Numbered from the stretch's first letter, positions 9,540 to 18,675 are shown. The stretch: 64,000 nucleotides of DNA from Nitrosomonas sp. Nm34 (GCF_900113925.1 NZ_FORD01000012.1:1-64000), one strand, 5' to 3'. Made by a program: numbers and translations. The notes: generated by a model from the sequence alone, not told the origin.

Positions 9540-10049
9540 TCATTGCGTCGAAAGCCAATAGAGTACTTGTTGCGGCAGTTTGTCCCGATTGGCATGGGTG
9601 ACTTCCCACAGCAAGGCATCGGGACGACGTTTCACTTGTTCGATGAAGCCGCTACCCTTTTTGCTGATGGTTGCCACCAGCGGCTTACCGCAGTCAAACA
9701 GTTTTTCCATGGCCGCTATAAAACGTGCAGACAAGCACTCCATCTTGCCGATTTCGTCAACCAGATACAGATCGACATCCGCATCCGGCGCCAGTGCGGA
9801 GGCGACTGTTGCATCGATCCCAGCAATATCCACACCATACTTGCCTACCTGATGCACATGAGGAAAGTCGATATGGGCAATGGTTTGTTGCAGTCCACCG
9901 AAGGTTTTCAGCAGAAATCCGCAACGCTCTCTGCCCTTGCGTATCTCGTGAGTATAAAAGCCGCCAATGCGTTTGTTGCGCAACTGCTCGGCAACTTTGC
10001 CGATAATTGTGGTCTTGCCCACGCCCGGCATACCGGTAATTAGTAACAT
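9540..10049 (-). CDS. THEP1-type nucleoside-triphosphatase
   Basis: The 169-residue protein starts with Walker A GMPGVGKTT (residues 6-14) and has a Walker B-like LYLVDEIGKMEC near residue 95-106, both hallmarks of the THEP1 P-loop NTPase family. GGFYTHEIR and GRERCGFLL also fit. It should hydrolyse NTPs in the cytoplasm; the biological role is poorly known. Length matches the family. No clear ribosome site precedes ATG 10049. The long rightward reading frame over the same bases is an antisense shadow. Confidence 0.85.
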   Translation of the reverse strand: MLLITGMPGVGKTTIIGKVAEQLRNKRIGGFYTHEIRKGRERCGFLLKTFGGLQQTIAHIDFPHVHQVGKYGVDIAGIDATVASALAPDADVDLYLVDEIGKMECLSARFIAAMEKLFDCGKPLVATISKKGSGFIEQVKRRPDALLWEVTHANRDKLPQQVLYWLSTQ

Positions 10050-10287
10050 AAGGTTCTGGATAAAAGGTTGAATGAAGATGCCTCAATTTTACCGAACTAA
10101 ATCCAGACAAAAACCTTTGCTGGTTCATCAATTAAATGGATGGTTGCTCTGCGTTCTATCTCTTTCGACTTGGTAAATGGTTGCAAAGTTTAGCGCGTTA
10201 TATCAGTCAGTGCGTTCGAGTATGAAATCCTTTGCCTTATAGCATGTGCTGGCCTCGAATATAGTCAGTAGGTAGAATGGCTCTGGC

Positions 10288-10393
10288 TTATTCTATTTCT
10301 CAATCAAAACTGACATTATCGGCTTCACTTTGCCATATTGTTGATACTGTCTGCAGCTTGCCTTGGCGTTATTTTTGATTGAGAAATGGAATC
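10288..10393 (+). repeat. 105-bp palindromic repeat, copy 2
   Basis: It begins TTATTCTATTTCTCAATCAA, has the core TCGGCTTCACTTTGCC and CTGTCTGCAGCTTGCC, and ends TTTTGATTGAGAAATGGAAT. Here both ends carry the same CTCAAT/ATTGAG variant, so the inverted repeat has stayed complementary. Confidence 0.85.
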
Positions 10394-10493
10394 AGGAAGA
10401 GAGAAAAAACCGAATCGCGGCTTCTGGGTAAAACATTTTTTTGCTAAATCAATGCCTACCGTTATAATCTCACTATAGAAAGCTCCTATTGTA

Positions 10494-10597
10494 AATTCCA
10501 TTTCTCAATCAAACCTGACTTGGTCGGCTTCACCTTGCCGTATGATTGGTATTGTCTGCGGCTCGCCTTCAGGTCATTTTTGACTTGGAAATGCAAT
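10494..10597 (+). repeat. 105-bp palindromic repeat, copy 3
   Basis: It begins AATTCCATTTCTCAATCAAA, has the core GTCGGCTTCACCTTGCCGTA and TGTCTGCGGCTCGCC, and ends TTTTTGACTTGGAAATGCAAT. It is in the same orientation as copy 2, about 100 bp away, between THEP1 and cysJ. Confidence 0.85.
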
Positions 10598-10795
10598 GAG
10601 GAGTCACTGCATAATTTCTCTAGCACTTTCATGCTGTTGAGAGTAGTGTCCATACCATTATTTCATTTCTAAGGCGGCACTAAATGCAGACAGCATTTCA
10701 TAAAAAGGAATCTTATTGGAGCAAAGAATGAGCAATGGCTATTGTAATTTGTCATTTCCTCGAGTGGAAATGATATGTAAATACGATATATACCC

Positions 10796-12253
10796 ATGCT
10801 AACCGAACAGCAAAAAGCTTTGTGGGAACAATTGCGGCATACGCTAAGCCGGGATCAAGCGATCTGGTTTGCAGGCTATGTGCAAGGGATAGTGCAGCCC
10901 GAGGGTATGGCTACTACTGCCACTGTCACTGCGCAAAAGAAGCTACGCGTGTTTTTTGCCACTGAAACCGGTAATTCCAAGATGATCGCGCAGCAACTAG
11001 CCAAGCAGGCCAAAGAGCATGGCTGGAACGCCTCGCCCCAGTCGGTGAAGAAAATTAAGCAAGCCGAAGAATTGCAAGGTGATGAGCCCATTATCTTTGT
11101 CACTGCGACCCATGGCGAAGGTGAGCCGCCGGAGACGGCGCTGGCTTTTTTTGAGATGCTCGAGCAGTCAGAGGCGTCGCTTAAGGGCGTGAAATACGCC
11201 GTGCTTGGGCTCGGCGACAGCAGCTATCCCCAATACAACCAAGCCGTCCGTGACCTGGATGCCTATATGGAAAAGCTGGGGGCGGAACGCATTTATGCAC
11301 GCGGTGAACTGGATGTGGATTTCGCCAGCCATTATCCGCAATGGATAGCAGGGGTATTGTCGGCGCTACCTTCTACGCAACCCGCCAGCATGCCAGCTAC
11401 TGTAGAAACAGCGGCACCTTCAGGCAAAGGATATTCCCGTCTGGAACCGGTAGTAGGGCTTGTGAGGGAAATTATCGACCTCAACGACCGCGGTTCTGCC
11501 AAAGCAACCTATCATATTGAAATCGAGTATGATGAGTCGCTGGCTTACGTGCCCGGCGATGTGGCGGGCATTATTCTGCCTCATTTCGCTGAGGGAGTGG
11601 ACCACCTCACGCCACGCCTTTATTCCATTGCTTCGTCACCTTTAGCGCATGCCGGCAACATTCATCTGACGGTGGCGCTGGCGTGGCATCAGGGTGAGAA
11701 CGGCGAGATTGGCTACGGGCTGTGTTCGCGCTATTTAGCCGATTTAAAAGTGGGTGATGAAGTGAAATTTTTTATTCAGCGGAACAGTCTGTTCAAACTG
11801 CCGGAGGATGAACGGGACATTATCATGATCGGTCCAGGTACAGGCATCGCACCGTTTCGCAGCTTTGTCTGGGAACGGGCAGAGCGGGGGGCGAGCGGGC
11901 GCAACTGGCTGTTCTTCGGCGAGCAGCATCAGCACTGCGATTTTCTCTATCAGGCTGAGTGGGTCGATTTCGTGGAAACCGGCGTGCTGCACAAAATCGA
12001 TCTTGCTTTCTCCCGTGATCAGGAGCATAAAATTTATGTCCAGCATCGCCTGAAAGAAAACGCGAGTGAACTGCTGGAATGGATAAACGGTGGTGCGGTG
12101 ATTTATGTCTGTGGCGCAAAAGACCCCATGAGCAGGGATGTGGAGCAAGCTCTGCTGGAAATTTTCGCTACTGAAAAGGGTGGCCACGAAGCTGCCCAAG
12201 CCTTTCTCGATCAATTGCATGACGATAACCGGTATGTGAAGGATGTTTATTGA
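10796..12253 (+). CDS. cysJ: Sulfite reductase flavoprotein subunit, lacking the connecting domain
   Basis: The 485-residue protein has the CysJ N-terminal region, a flavodoxin domain (TETGNSKMIA, about 56-65; LGLGDSSYPQYNQ) binding FMN, and an FAD/NADPH reductase domain (RLYSIASSP, GPGTGIAPFRSF, IYVCGAKDPM) ending in the typical YVKDVY. It would pass NADPH electrons to CysI for assimilatory sulfite reduction. E. coli CysJ is about 599 residues. Here VPGDVAGI is followed after about 15 residues by LTPRLYS, so roughly 110 residues of the helical connecting domain are missing without loss of frame. cysI follows closely. Confidence 0.85.
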   Translation: MLTEQQKALWEQLRHTLSRDQAIWFAGYVQGIVQPEGMATTATVTAQKKLRVFFATETGNSKMIAQQLAKQAKEHGWNASPQSVKKIKQAEELQGDEPIIFVTATHGEGEPPETALAFFEMLEQSEASLKGVKYAVLGLGDSSYPQYNQAVRDLDAYMEKLGAERIYARGELDVDFASHYPQWIAGVLSALPSTQPASMPATVETAAPSGKGYSRLEPVVGLVREIIDLNDRGSAKATYHIEIEYDESLAYVPGDVAGIILPHFAEGVDHLTPRLYSIASSPLAHAGNIHLTVALAWHQGENGEIGYGLCSRYLADLKVGDEVKFFIQRNSLFKLPEDERDIIMIGPGTGIAPFRSFVWERAERGASGRNWLFFGEQHQHCDFLYQAEWVDFVETGVLHKIDLAFSRDQEHKIYVQHRLKENASELLEWINGGAVIYVCGAKDPMSRDVEQALLEIFATEKGGHEAAQAFLDQLHDDNRYVKDVY

Positions 12254-12340
12254 TACAATGGGTACAATTGATACAGCCGTGATTCATAACTTTTGCGGCA
12301 CAGCGGCACAAATGACAAGCCATGGAAACGATTAGCGATT

Positions 12341-14017
12341 ATGACTGAACAAAACCTTTCACCTGTTGAACACCTCAAGACTCGCAGTCGAGGATTACGC
12401 GGTACGTTGGCTGAAGGATTGAAGAATCAGCTTACCGGACAGCTTTCGGCGGATGACCAGCAGCTCGTTAAGCATCACGGCATCTACCAGCAAGACGATC
12501 GCGATCGCCGCAGCGAACGCGAGACCAAAAAATTGGAACCGGCTTATTCCTTCATGATTCGCCTGCGCTTGCCAGGTGGTGATATCACACCGCAGCAATG
12601 GCTGGGGTTGCAACCGCTGCTGCATGAGAACACTACCGGTATCCTCAAAATTACTACGCGCCAGACTATTCAGGTGCATGGTGTCGTCAAGTCAAAGCTC
12701 AAGCCCACTTTACAATGGTTTAATAAATATGGGCTTGATACCATCGCCACGTGCGGTGATGTCAATCGCAACGTCATGGCCGGCTCGCACCCCGCCACTT
12801 CTGCATTCCACGAAGAAGTTCATGCGTTTGCAGTTAAAATCAGCGAATACCTGCGACCTAAAACCAAAGCGTATACAGAGGTCTGGCTGGATGGGGAGCG
12901 TCTGGATGAAAATGCTGAGTTAGAACCTGATCCGCTTTACCAGAATCGCTATCTGCCGCGCAAATTTAAAGTGGGTATCGCTATCCCGCCACATAACGAG
13001 ATTGATATTTTTACGCAGGATGTAGGCTTAATTGCCATTGAAGAAAATGGCCGCCTGGCAGGATTCAACGTGACCGTGGGCGGTGGGCTGGGTTGCACTC
13101 ATGGTAACCCGGCTACCTATCCGCGGCTGGCAGATATGCTGGGCTTCATCAAACCAGATCAAGTGTTGGATACGGTGTGGCAGATCGCAGCCGTGCAGCG
13201 CGACAACGGCAACCGCAACGATCGCAGACAAGCCCGTGTGAAATACACCATTGATCATATGGGGCTGGAAGCATTCAAAGCCGATCTGGAAAGCCGCTTG
13301 GGGTTTACACTGGCTGCGCCACGCAGCTTCGCCTTCAACAGCCGTGCCGACTATTATGGCTGGTTGCAAGACCATAAAAACCGCTGGCATTACACGCTGT
13401 TTATCGAAAACGGGCGTGTGGTGGACACACCCGAGTACCGCGCAAAATCAGCGCTGGATGCGATTGCAGCAAGCAACTTATGCAAATTCCGCTTGACCGG
13501 CAATCAAAACATCATGCTGCTGAATATAGCAGCAGAGGATAAGGCAGCGATAGATACGATTCTGGAATCACATGGCATCATTAGAACACAAGCTGCGCTT
13601 ATGCCCATTCGCACCCATGCCATTGCGTGCGTGGCATTGCCGACCTGCCCGCTGGCTCTGGCAGAAGGGCAACGCTATCTGCCCGAACTGCTTAGTAAGG
13701 TGGAGATGCTGCTGGAAAAATATGCGCTCACGCAGGATGAAATCAGCATTCGCATGACAGGTTGCCCGAATGGTTGTGGTCGCCCCTATGTAGCCGAGAT
13801 TGGACTGGTAGGGCGTTCAGTAGGGCATTATGATTTGCGGCTGGGCGGTGATCGCCTGGGCTATCGCCTCAATACCATTTACAAGGAAGGGCTAGACGAG
13901 TTCAGCATCTTGAGTGCACTCGATAGTCTATTGTCAGATTATGCCCGCGAACGCATAGAGAGCGAGACTTTAGGTGACTATTGTCAGCGGCAACTGTTCG
14001 CTAAGACAGTTAGATAA
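12341..14017 (+). CDS. cysI: Sulfite reductase hemoprotein subunit
   Basis: The 558-residue protein (from ATG 12341, MTEQN) carries the siroheme/4Fe4S cysteines in CVALPTC and GCPNGC, plus substrate-site sequence RQTIQVHGV and the GGGLGCTHGN block of the NADPH-dependent family. It reduces sulfite to sulfide in the cytoplasm with CysJ. The longer frame from 12293 adds a non-homologous N-terminus, so the internal ATG is preferred. It lies 87 nt after cysJ and is followed by a terminator, giving a two-gene cysJI unit. No cysH or cysG is adjacent. Confidence 0.9.
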   Translation: MTEQNLSPVEHLKTRSRGLRGTLAEGLKNQLTGQLSADDQQLVKHHGIYQQDDRDRRSERETKKLEPAYSFMIRLRLPGGDITPQQWLGLQPLLHENTTGILKITTRQTIQVHGVVKSKLKPTLQWFNKYGLDTIATCGDVNRNVMAGSHPATSAFHEEVHAFAVKISEYLRPKTKAYTEVWLDGERLDENAELEPDPLYQNRYLPRKFKVGIAIPPHNEIDIFTQDVGLIAIEENGRLAGFNVTVGGGLGCTHGNPATYPRLADMLGFIKPDQVLDTVWQIAAVQRDNGNRNDRRQARVKYTIDHMGLEAFKADLESRLGFTLAAPRSFAFNSRADYYGWLQDHKNRWHYTLFIENGRVVDTPEYRAKSALDAIAASNLCKFRLTGNQNIMLLNIAAEDKAAIDTILESHGIIRTQAALMPIRTHAIACVALPTCPLALAEGQRYLPELLSKVEMLLEKYALTQDEISIRMTGCPNGCGRPYVAEIGLVGRSVGHYDLRLGGDRLGYRLNTIYKEGLDEFSILSALDSLLSDYARERIESETLGDYCQRQLFAKTVR

Positions 14018-14025
14018 ATAAAGCG

Positions 14026-14049
14026 CCCCGCAACAAGCTGCGGGGTATT
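14026..14049 (+). terminator. Intrinsic terminator of cysJI
   Basis: Seven-base stem CCCCGCA/TGCGGGG with loop ACAAGC, followed by TATTT. It starts 9 nt after the cysI stop. Confidence 0.7.
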
Positions 14050-14223
14050 TAACTGTGCGCTTCAATCTGTTAGTTTTCCACTAGCTTTCATCCCCAGGGC
14101 AGGGGAGTAGACTCGTAGAGATTGAAAATTAGAACCAATACCCGGCTTAACGGGAATGATGCATCATTTAATGATATGTAGAAATTCTAAAAAATTTCAG
14201 CAATCGACCCAAACATAGCCTTT

Positions 14224-15567
14224 CTAATTTGACCTGAACATCTGGTTAAACGGCACGTCGAATCTGAGCGGAACCGCTACACTGACAAAATAATCAGGCG
14301 CGCTCTTGGTTAAACCAATACCTGCTATCGTTGAGAAAAATAACCGCCCGGCAAGAATGGAAGAAGCACCGAGTGTAAATATACTACTGATTGCATCGGA
14401 CCCCGGGATTGAGTTACCAAACAACTTGGTGTGATCTATAAAATTTTGTTGTAAGCCCAAACTTAATGAAGTTTGCGGACTAGCGGCAAGCGTGGCACCC
14501 AACGCTAAGCTATACACATCGCCTGGTTCGACATGATCTTTTTTAAAAGATGTCCTGTAACTCACTGTGCTCGTGAAAGCTAACGGATCCTGACGCTTAA
14601 GCGCTGTTACTGAAAAGATCAAATCATTAAAGCTAGTAGGCAAACCTTCAGCTGAAGTATTATTGCGTATTTGTTTGCTGGTATCTGTATCCCAGGTCAC
14701 TCGGCCAATGATATCCGGTAGCCAGCCGGTTTCTCGTAACAAAGTCTTGGCAAGACCGACACGAATATCGCCTAGCATATGAGTAGTATTTTCCGTTTCT
14801 TGATTAGCTACCACAGTAGACTGATTGATCACCCGGGTTGGTATACTAAGTTCTGCCTGAGTCTCGAAAGGCAGACCAAGTCTAAAGAAAACCCCTGCTT
14901 CGATATTATTTTGGCGACTTTGAATATTGGTAGCGGCAGCGATATTACCTGCTGGATCCCTGAGCAAGATAGGTTGCTCATTCTCCAAACGAGCATAATT
15001 CACGAAGGGTTGAATTTCTGCTTGACCAAATGGCAATAGTAATGCTCCTGTCTGAACCAATGTGCGTTCCAAGGCTCTCTCTGCTGCTTCCTCATCTACT
15101 TCGAAACCACCAGGACCTTTTTTGCTTTGTGCCACGGTAGCGGGTGGTATTTTTGTTGCAGCTTCATCAGCTTGAGTCTGGCGAACAGGCTGGTCGCTAG
15201 TAGCTTGAGTGGATGGTGCTGCAGGGGGTTGAGCAGCCAATGCAGACTGAGAGCTCTGCTGCTCTGTTCCTGCAGGTTGGTCGGTAGTCGCTTTGCTTGG
15301 TGGTACTGCAGCGGATTTAGCAGCGGTTGCAGATTCAGAGCTCTGCTGTCCTGCTCCCACGCGCTGTTCCAGTTGCTGAACACGCCGCTGGAGATCTGTA
15401 ATCACCTGATCGCGTTCCTGGAGTTTTATCATGAGTTGATTGACCAATGAGGCTTCCGTTGCCTCTTGCGCCCAGATACGACTGACCGGATTGACAAGAA
15501 AAAGACTGGCGCTCACTAATAAAACCCCTTTAATCCGACTTTTTTTCGATTTATGGATGCTTTTCAT
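14224..15567 (-). CDS. Outer-membrane beta-barrel with N-terminal coiled coil (FapF-like)
   Basis: From ATG 15567 (GGAAGA about 7 nt upstream) the protein is 447 residues. It has a signal peptide to about residue 34 (IWAQ), a heptad-like coiled coil at about 38-70 (LQERDQVITDLQRRVQQLEQ), then a Ser/Ala/Gln/Pro-rich linker made of two imperfect 29-residue repeats (both contain QQSS and DQP), and a C-terminal beta-barrel. This order is that of FapF, the outer-membrane pore of the Pseudomonas Fap amyloid system. A generic barrel transporter is the alternative. It lies downstream of a C39 peptidase and two small secreted proteins on the same strand. Confidence 0.6.
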   Translation of the reverse strand: MKSIHKSKKSRIKGVLLVSASLFLVNPVSRIWAQEATEASLVNQLMIKLQERDQVITDLQRRVQQLEQRVGAGQQSSESATAAKSAAVPPSKATTDQPAGTEQQSSQSALAAQPPAAPSTQATSDQPVRQTQADEAATKIPPATVAQSKKGPGGFEVDEEAAERALERTLVQTGALLLPFGQAEIQPFVNYARLENEQPILLRDPAGNIAAATNIQSRQNNIEAGVFFRLGLPFETQAELSIPTRVINQSTVVANQETENTTHMLGDIRVGLAKTLLRETGWLPDIIGRVTWDTDTSKQIRNNTSAEGLPTSFNDLIFSVTALKRQDPLAFTSTVSYRTSFKKDHVEPGDVYSLALGATLAASPQTSLSLGLQQNFIDHTKLFGNSIPGSDAISSIFTLGASSILAGRLFFSTIAGIGLTKSAPDYFVSVAVPLRFDVPFNQMFRSN

Positions 15568-15921
15568 TACTCGTCTTCCGGTTTTAAGCAAAAAAATCAC
15601 ACAAAGTTCAATACAGCTAAGCTCCAGATTTTTATCATACCAATATTTTTTTATCATATATATACAAATACCCATTACCGAGAAATTATTTTTGCTCGAG
15701 AGTGAATGCTTTCTGAGTAATGAGTATCTGTATAAAATAGAGTCTTGAAAAGCCAATACCTATCTACTCAACTAATCCTAATCCGGGCACATTCAAATCA
15801 ATAGATTATGTACGCAGAGCTTTAACAGTTTTGCCACTAAATCGATGTTAAAATTTGTTACTTTATGATAAATATAAATTTTACGCGCATCACTTCCCAA
15901 GACACTCGTAATGCTTGCAAT

Positions 15922-16557
15922 TTATCGTAACATAACAAACTCCTCTGCTCTTGGTTTAAGCAGATTAGACGTGGGAACACCATCAGTCCGGGCGACTACG
16001 AAACCGACTCTACCGATTTGCGGAAAATTTATCCATGCATTTTCGAATTGCTCGATCAACAACGTGCGGTTACCCCATGCTGGATCGGCAAGTAATACAC
16101 GATTGCCTTTTATTCCCCGAAAAATAACAAAATGGTTATATCCCAACAAATTGACAGGAACAATAATAGGCGCATTCTTTACTAAATCATCAAGCGTGAG
16201 CTTGCCATAGCCGATGCCCTCATAGCCACGTTTATCGGCATAGCGTTTTAAATCAAGTATGGAAAATCCCTGACGAATATTGACCAGTTGAGGATTCTTT
16301 ATGTATTCCTCCCGCGTCATCAGCATTTTCGCTACCTGTTTCTCGGTAACCATATCATCATGCTGAAAATTTAGCAAAGTCGTTAACGCAGCAGCGCCGC
16401 AGCTAAGATCCCATTTCTGCACAACTACATTTTCCCGGCGCATTTCAAAAAGAGATTTAACTGTTCTCGCATGCGCCAGATCCGCAATACTTATAGTCAG
16501 AGTAACAATACAGATTAATCTTAAGGCTACAGGATAAATGGATTGAAATAGTTGCAT
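15922..16557 (-). CDS. Secreted C39-family (double-glycine) peptidase, FapD-like
   Basis: From ATG 16557 (AGGAG at a 7-nt distance) the protein is 211 residues. A Sec signal peptide ends near ADLAHA, so the enzyme acts in the periplasm. The C39 catalytic set is present: Gln47 (oxyanion), Cys53 in WDLSCGAAAL, His132 in GYNHFVIFRG and Asp148 in LLADPAWG. C39 domains cleave leader peptides after Gly-Gly or Gly-Ala, usually as part of ABC exporters. This one is free-standing, as is FapD of the Fap system. Three proteins with a candidate motif are encoded next to it. Confidence 0.75.
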   Translation of the reverse strand: MQLFQSIYPVALRLICIVTLTISIADLAHARTVKSLFEMRRENVVVQKWDLSCGAAALTTLLNFQHDDMVTEKQVAKMLMTREEYIKNPQLVNIRQGFSILDLKRYADKRGYEGIGYGKLTLDDLVKNAPIIVPVNLLGYNHFVIFRGIKGNRVLLADPAWGNRTLLIEQFENAWINFPQIGRVGFVVARTDGVPTSNLLKPRAEEFVMLR

Positions 16558-16799
16558 CCGCATTTCTCCTCTTTTTATCAAGCTGTAATTTCTGGCAAAC
16601 GATCTGAATGTTATGTTCATGCTTTGTCTCACTGACGCTGGGTTTAAAGGGAACAGATAGCGCGCGGTAAATTAATGCCAGCAGAAGCGAGAGTTGCTCG
16701 CCCTATACTGTAATTTTTCCCGCCCACATGTTTGCTGTTATGTAATCTTTGCGTGTTATCAGCTTCAATATTGAGACTGCTGCAAGCTTTACTAGCTCA

Positions 16800-17231
16800 C
16801 TAATGGGGCGGAATGTCGATCGCAATAACCGTTATACGTTCAGTTGAGCTAGAAAATGTCGGAGTGCTTATATCATGTCCATTGCTATGTGCGATCACTT
16901 TGTCCCCCTGAGCAGCATACGCAGTCTGGACATCGGTATAGGAGCTCGAGCCGCAGCAGGCGAGAGCGTTCCCGGAACCTTTTCCTATCAGAACATTGCC
17001 TGGCGGTGTGCTCTTGATAAATGTCGAGGTGCTGGTAGAGGTATACGCATTGGGGCTGTCTGCTGCGGCAACGGCGCCAACTCCTACGGCCAAGTAGGAA
17101 CCCGCTGTGGCCGCATCCATCTGTGCGTCCGTCAGTCTCACCGGTTCCCCCGCCCATAGTGTTGCCGACTTTACCAGGGCAGTGAAAATCACGACATTAA
17201 GTACCGGACGTAAATGCAACGTTGTGCTCAT
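16800..17231 (-). CDS. Small secreted protein A with double-glycine-like motif
   Basis: A 143-residue protein with GGAGGGAA upstream of ATG 17231. It has a signal peptide cleaved near LWA/GEP, then RLTDAQMDAATAG (residues 32-44), the motif shared with the proteins at 17460 and 18198. The mature part is low in charge and rich in Ser, Thr, Ala, Gly and Val (TSTSTSTF, IGKGSG) and contains ACCGSS. I infer a substrate of the neighbouring C39 peptidase, perhaps a fibre subunit or signal peptide. The C-terminus is IDIPPH. Confidence 0.65.
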   Translation of the reverse strand: MSTTLHLRPVLNVVIFTALVKSATLWAGEPVRLTDAQMDAATAGSYLAVGVGAVAAADSPNAYTSTSTSTFIKSTPPGNVLIGKGSGNALACCGSSSYTDVQTAYAAQGDKVIAHSNGHDISTPTFSSSTERITVIAIDIPPH

Positions 17232-17459
17232 AATTTCTTCCCTCCATAATTCTGTTAGAGTGTTTCAGAATGTTTTGCGTTAGTAATAATTCCTAACAGG
17301 TAAGTGCGAACATGCTCGTGACAGCAGTTCCTTGTCTGAAATCACGCCGCAAAAAGAACTTAACGATTCCTTTGACGCTACCAGGAGTTCTTTGCCTCTA
17401 AGTTTAACGGGTGTGAGCTCTGGCAGCAGACCTAAATTAATGCATATTTTGGATTGGGT

Positions 17460-17747
17460 CTAATGTGGTGTAGGAGGAACAGCCACCACACTGGTAGATG
17501 TACTGTCCGCACCACAACAGGAGACCGATATCACGATTCCCTCAGCGGGGGTTTTCGAAAAACTGGTAGAATGACTTGATCCGATGCCGGATGCGTCGAT
17601 GTTAACCGTTACGCTGCCGCCGCTAATGTTATCCATCTGTGCTTCTGTCAGTTTCATAGATTCTGACTGCTTAGTAACTGTTGGTTCTGCTTGAGCGATG
17701 GAAGCCATCGCAGTAAAGGCTAAACATAAAAGAAAGGCTGTTCTCAT
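17460..17747 (-). CDS. Small secreted protein B with double-glycine motif
   Basis: From ATG 17747 (AGGAG about 8 nt upstream) the protein is 95 residues. A signal peptide ends at AQA/EP, followed by KLTEAQMDNISGG (residues 32-44), a near-classical double-glycine sequence. The rest is Ser/Thr/Val-rich with SVSCCGADS, resembling protein A, and ends PPTPH against IPPH in A. The two are paralogues on one strand, 229 nt apart, leading into the C39 peptidase gene. An upstream extension to 17834 lacks signal-peptide logic and was dropped. Confidence 0.65.
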   Translation of the reverse strand: MRTAFLLCLAFTAMASIAQAEPTVTKQSESMKLTEAQMDNISGGSVTVNIDASGIGSSHSTSFSKTPAEGIVISVSCCGADSTSTSVVAVPPTPH

Positions 17748-18197
17748 CAATCTTCTCCTAAAAATGTTAAATAAAGTATGTAACACCATTTCTGCCTCTA
17801 CCTTGCGCCCGGTGTTTTCCCCAGTTTGCTGCAAGTATTAGATGAAGCTAGAATTCATAAATTTAATACATTGGCTTTATTCTGAGGATTCTATTTTAGT
17901 TGTATATGAACTACTACTTTTGATGGAGCAGGCATCAATGACGAGGCAATGTCACTGAAGAGTTAGTCAGAATACGTGTCTCAAGTGGCATGCAAGAAGT
18001 ATTACCCTATTCATAGTACTCCTATTGGCATATCGATATTCACCTTAAGTTGATTAAACGATTTACGGATTGGCGAGATCAGGCGAGAGAATCATACTTT
18101 GTCTCATCCGGCTACATTAAAACTCGCGGGAATGCTCGAGCAAATGGCCGGTCTCGAGGTAAGTGCCCGTCAATCATATTTACATTAGGAGAACATC
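17748..18197. other. Divergent intergenic region between small secreted proteins B and C
   Basis: It should contain promoters for both directions. I see no confident sigma-70 or sigma-54 site by eye. Ribosome sites mark both edges. Confidence 0.4.
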
Positions 18198-18587
18198 ATG
18201 AACTTTAAAATGAAAATGACTTCTTTACTTGCTAGTGTAGCTTTACTTGCTGGTGCAGGTATTGCCAATGCACAGGAACCTCTGCGCTTGAGCGAAACCT
18301 CTATGGATAACATCACGGCTGGTACCTTTAATTATCCTACGTTCACCTCGAATGTATCCAAAGATTGGAATCTCTCTGATTATAGTTACATTGGCGCAAA
18401 AACTAATATTATTAGTGATCCGTATATCAAAGATATGACAGCACATGCAGAGGCTCAGGCAGGCTGTCAGGCGGGTACTACCTGCCTGGCTACAGGCGGC
18501 GCTATAACCCAAACGGGAGATTACTATCACCCAACACTATCCATTAGCACAAGCACCTCCTCTTCTTCCGGATACCCTCACTACTAA
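18198..18587 (+). CDS. Small secreted protein C with double-glycine-like motif
   Basis: A 129-residue protein with TAGGAGAA upstream of its ATG. A signal peptide ends at ANA/QEP, then RLSETSMDNITAG (residues 30-42) aligns with the motif in proteins A and B. The mature region is neutral, rich in Thr, Ser, Tyr and Ala, with paired Cys (GCQAGTTC) and a Ser/Thr run near the C-terminus (STSTSSSSG). It is divergent from the other four genes and followed by its own terminator, so it may be separately expressed. Confidence 0.65.
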   Translation: MNFKMKMTSLLASVALLAGAGIANAQEPLRLSETSMDNITAGTFNYPTFTSNVSKDWNLSDYSYIGAKTNIISDPYIKDMTAHAEAQAGCQAGTTCLATGGAITQTGDYYHPTLSISTSTSSSSGYPHY

Positions 18588-18675
18588 TATTTGGGGATGG
18601 AATCAATTTGCCTTTCACCGCAGAACGACTATTGCTGAAGTAGCTGTGGCTTAAGGCAAGCTGAGTAGGTTGTTA

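Noticed and set aside
9477-10043. Rightward 188-residue open frame over the THEP1 gene
   Set aside because: It is antisense to a gene with clear Walker motifs and has no recognisable domain, so it is a shadow frame.
14224-18587. Reading the C39 locus as a classical bacteriocin ABC-export system
   Set aside because: No ABC transporter or membrane-fusion protein is present, the peptidase is a free secreted domain, and the candidate substrates carry Sec signals.
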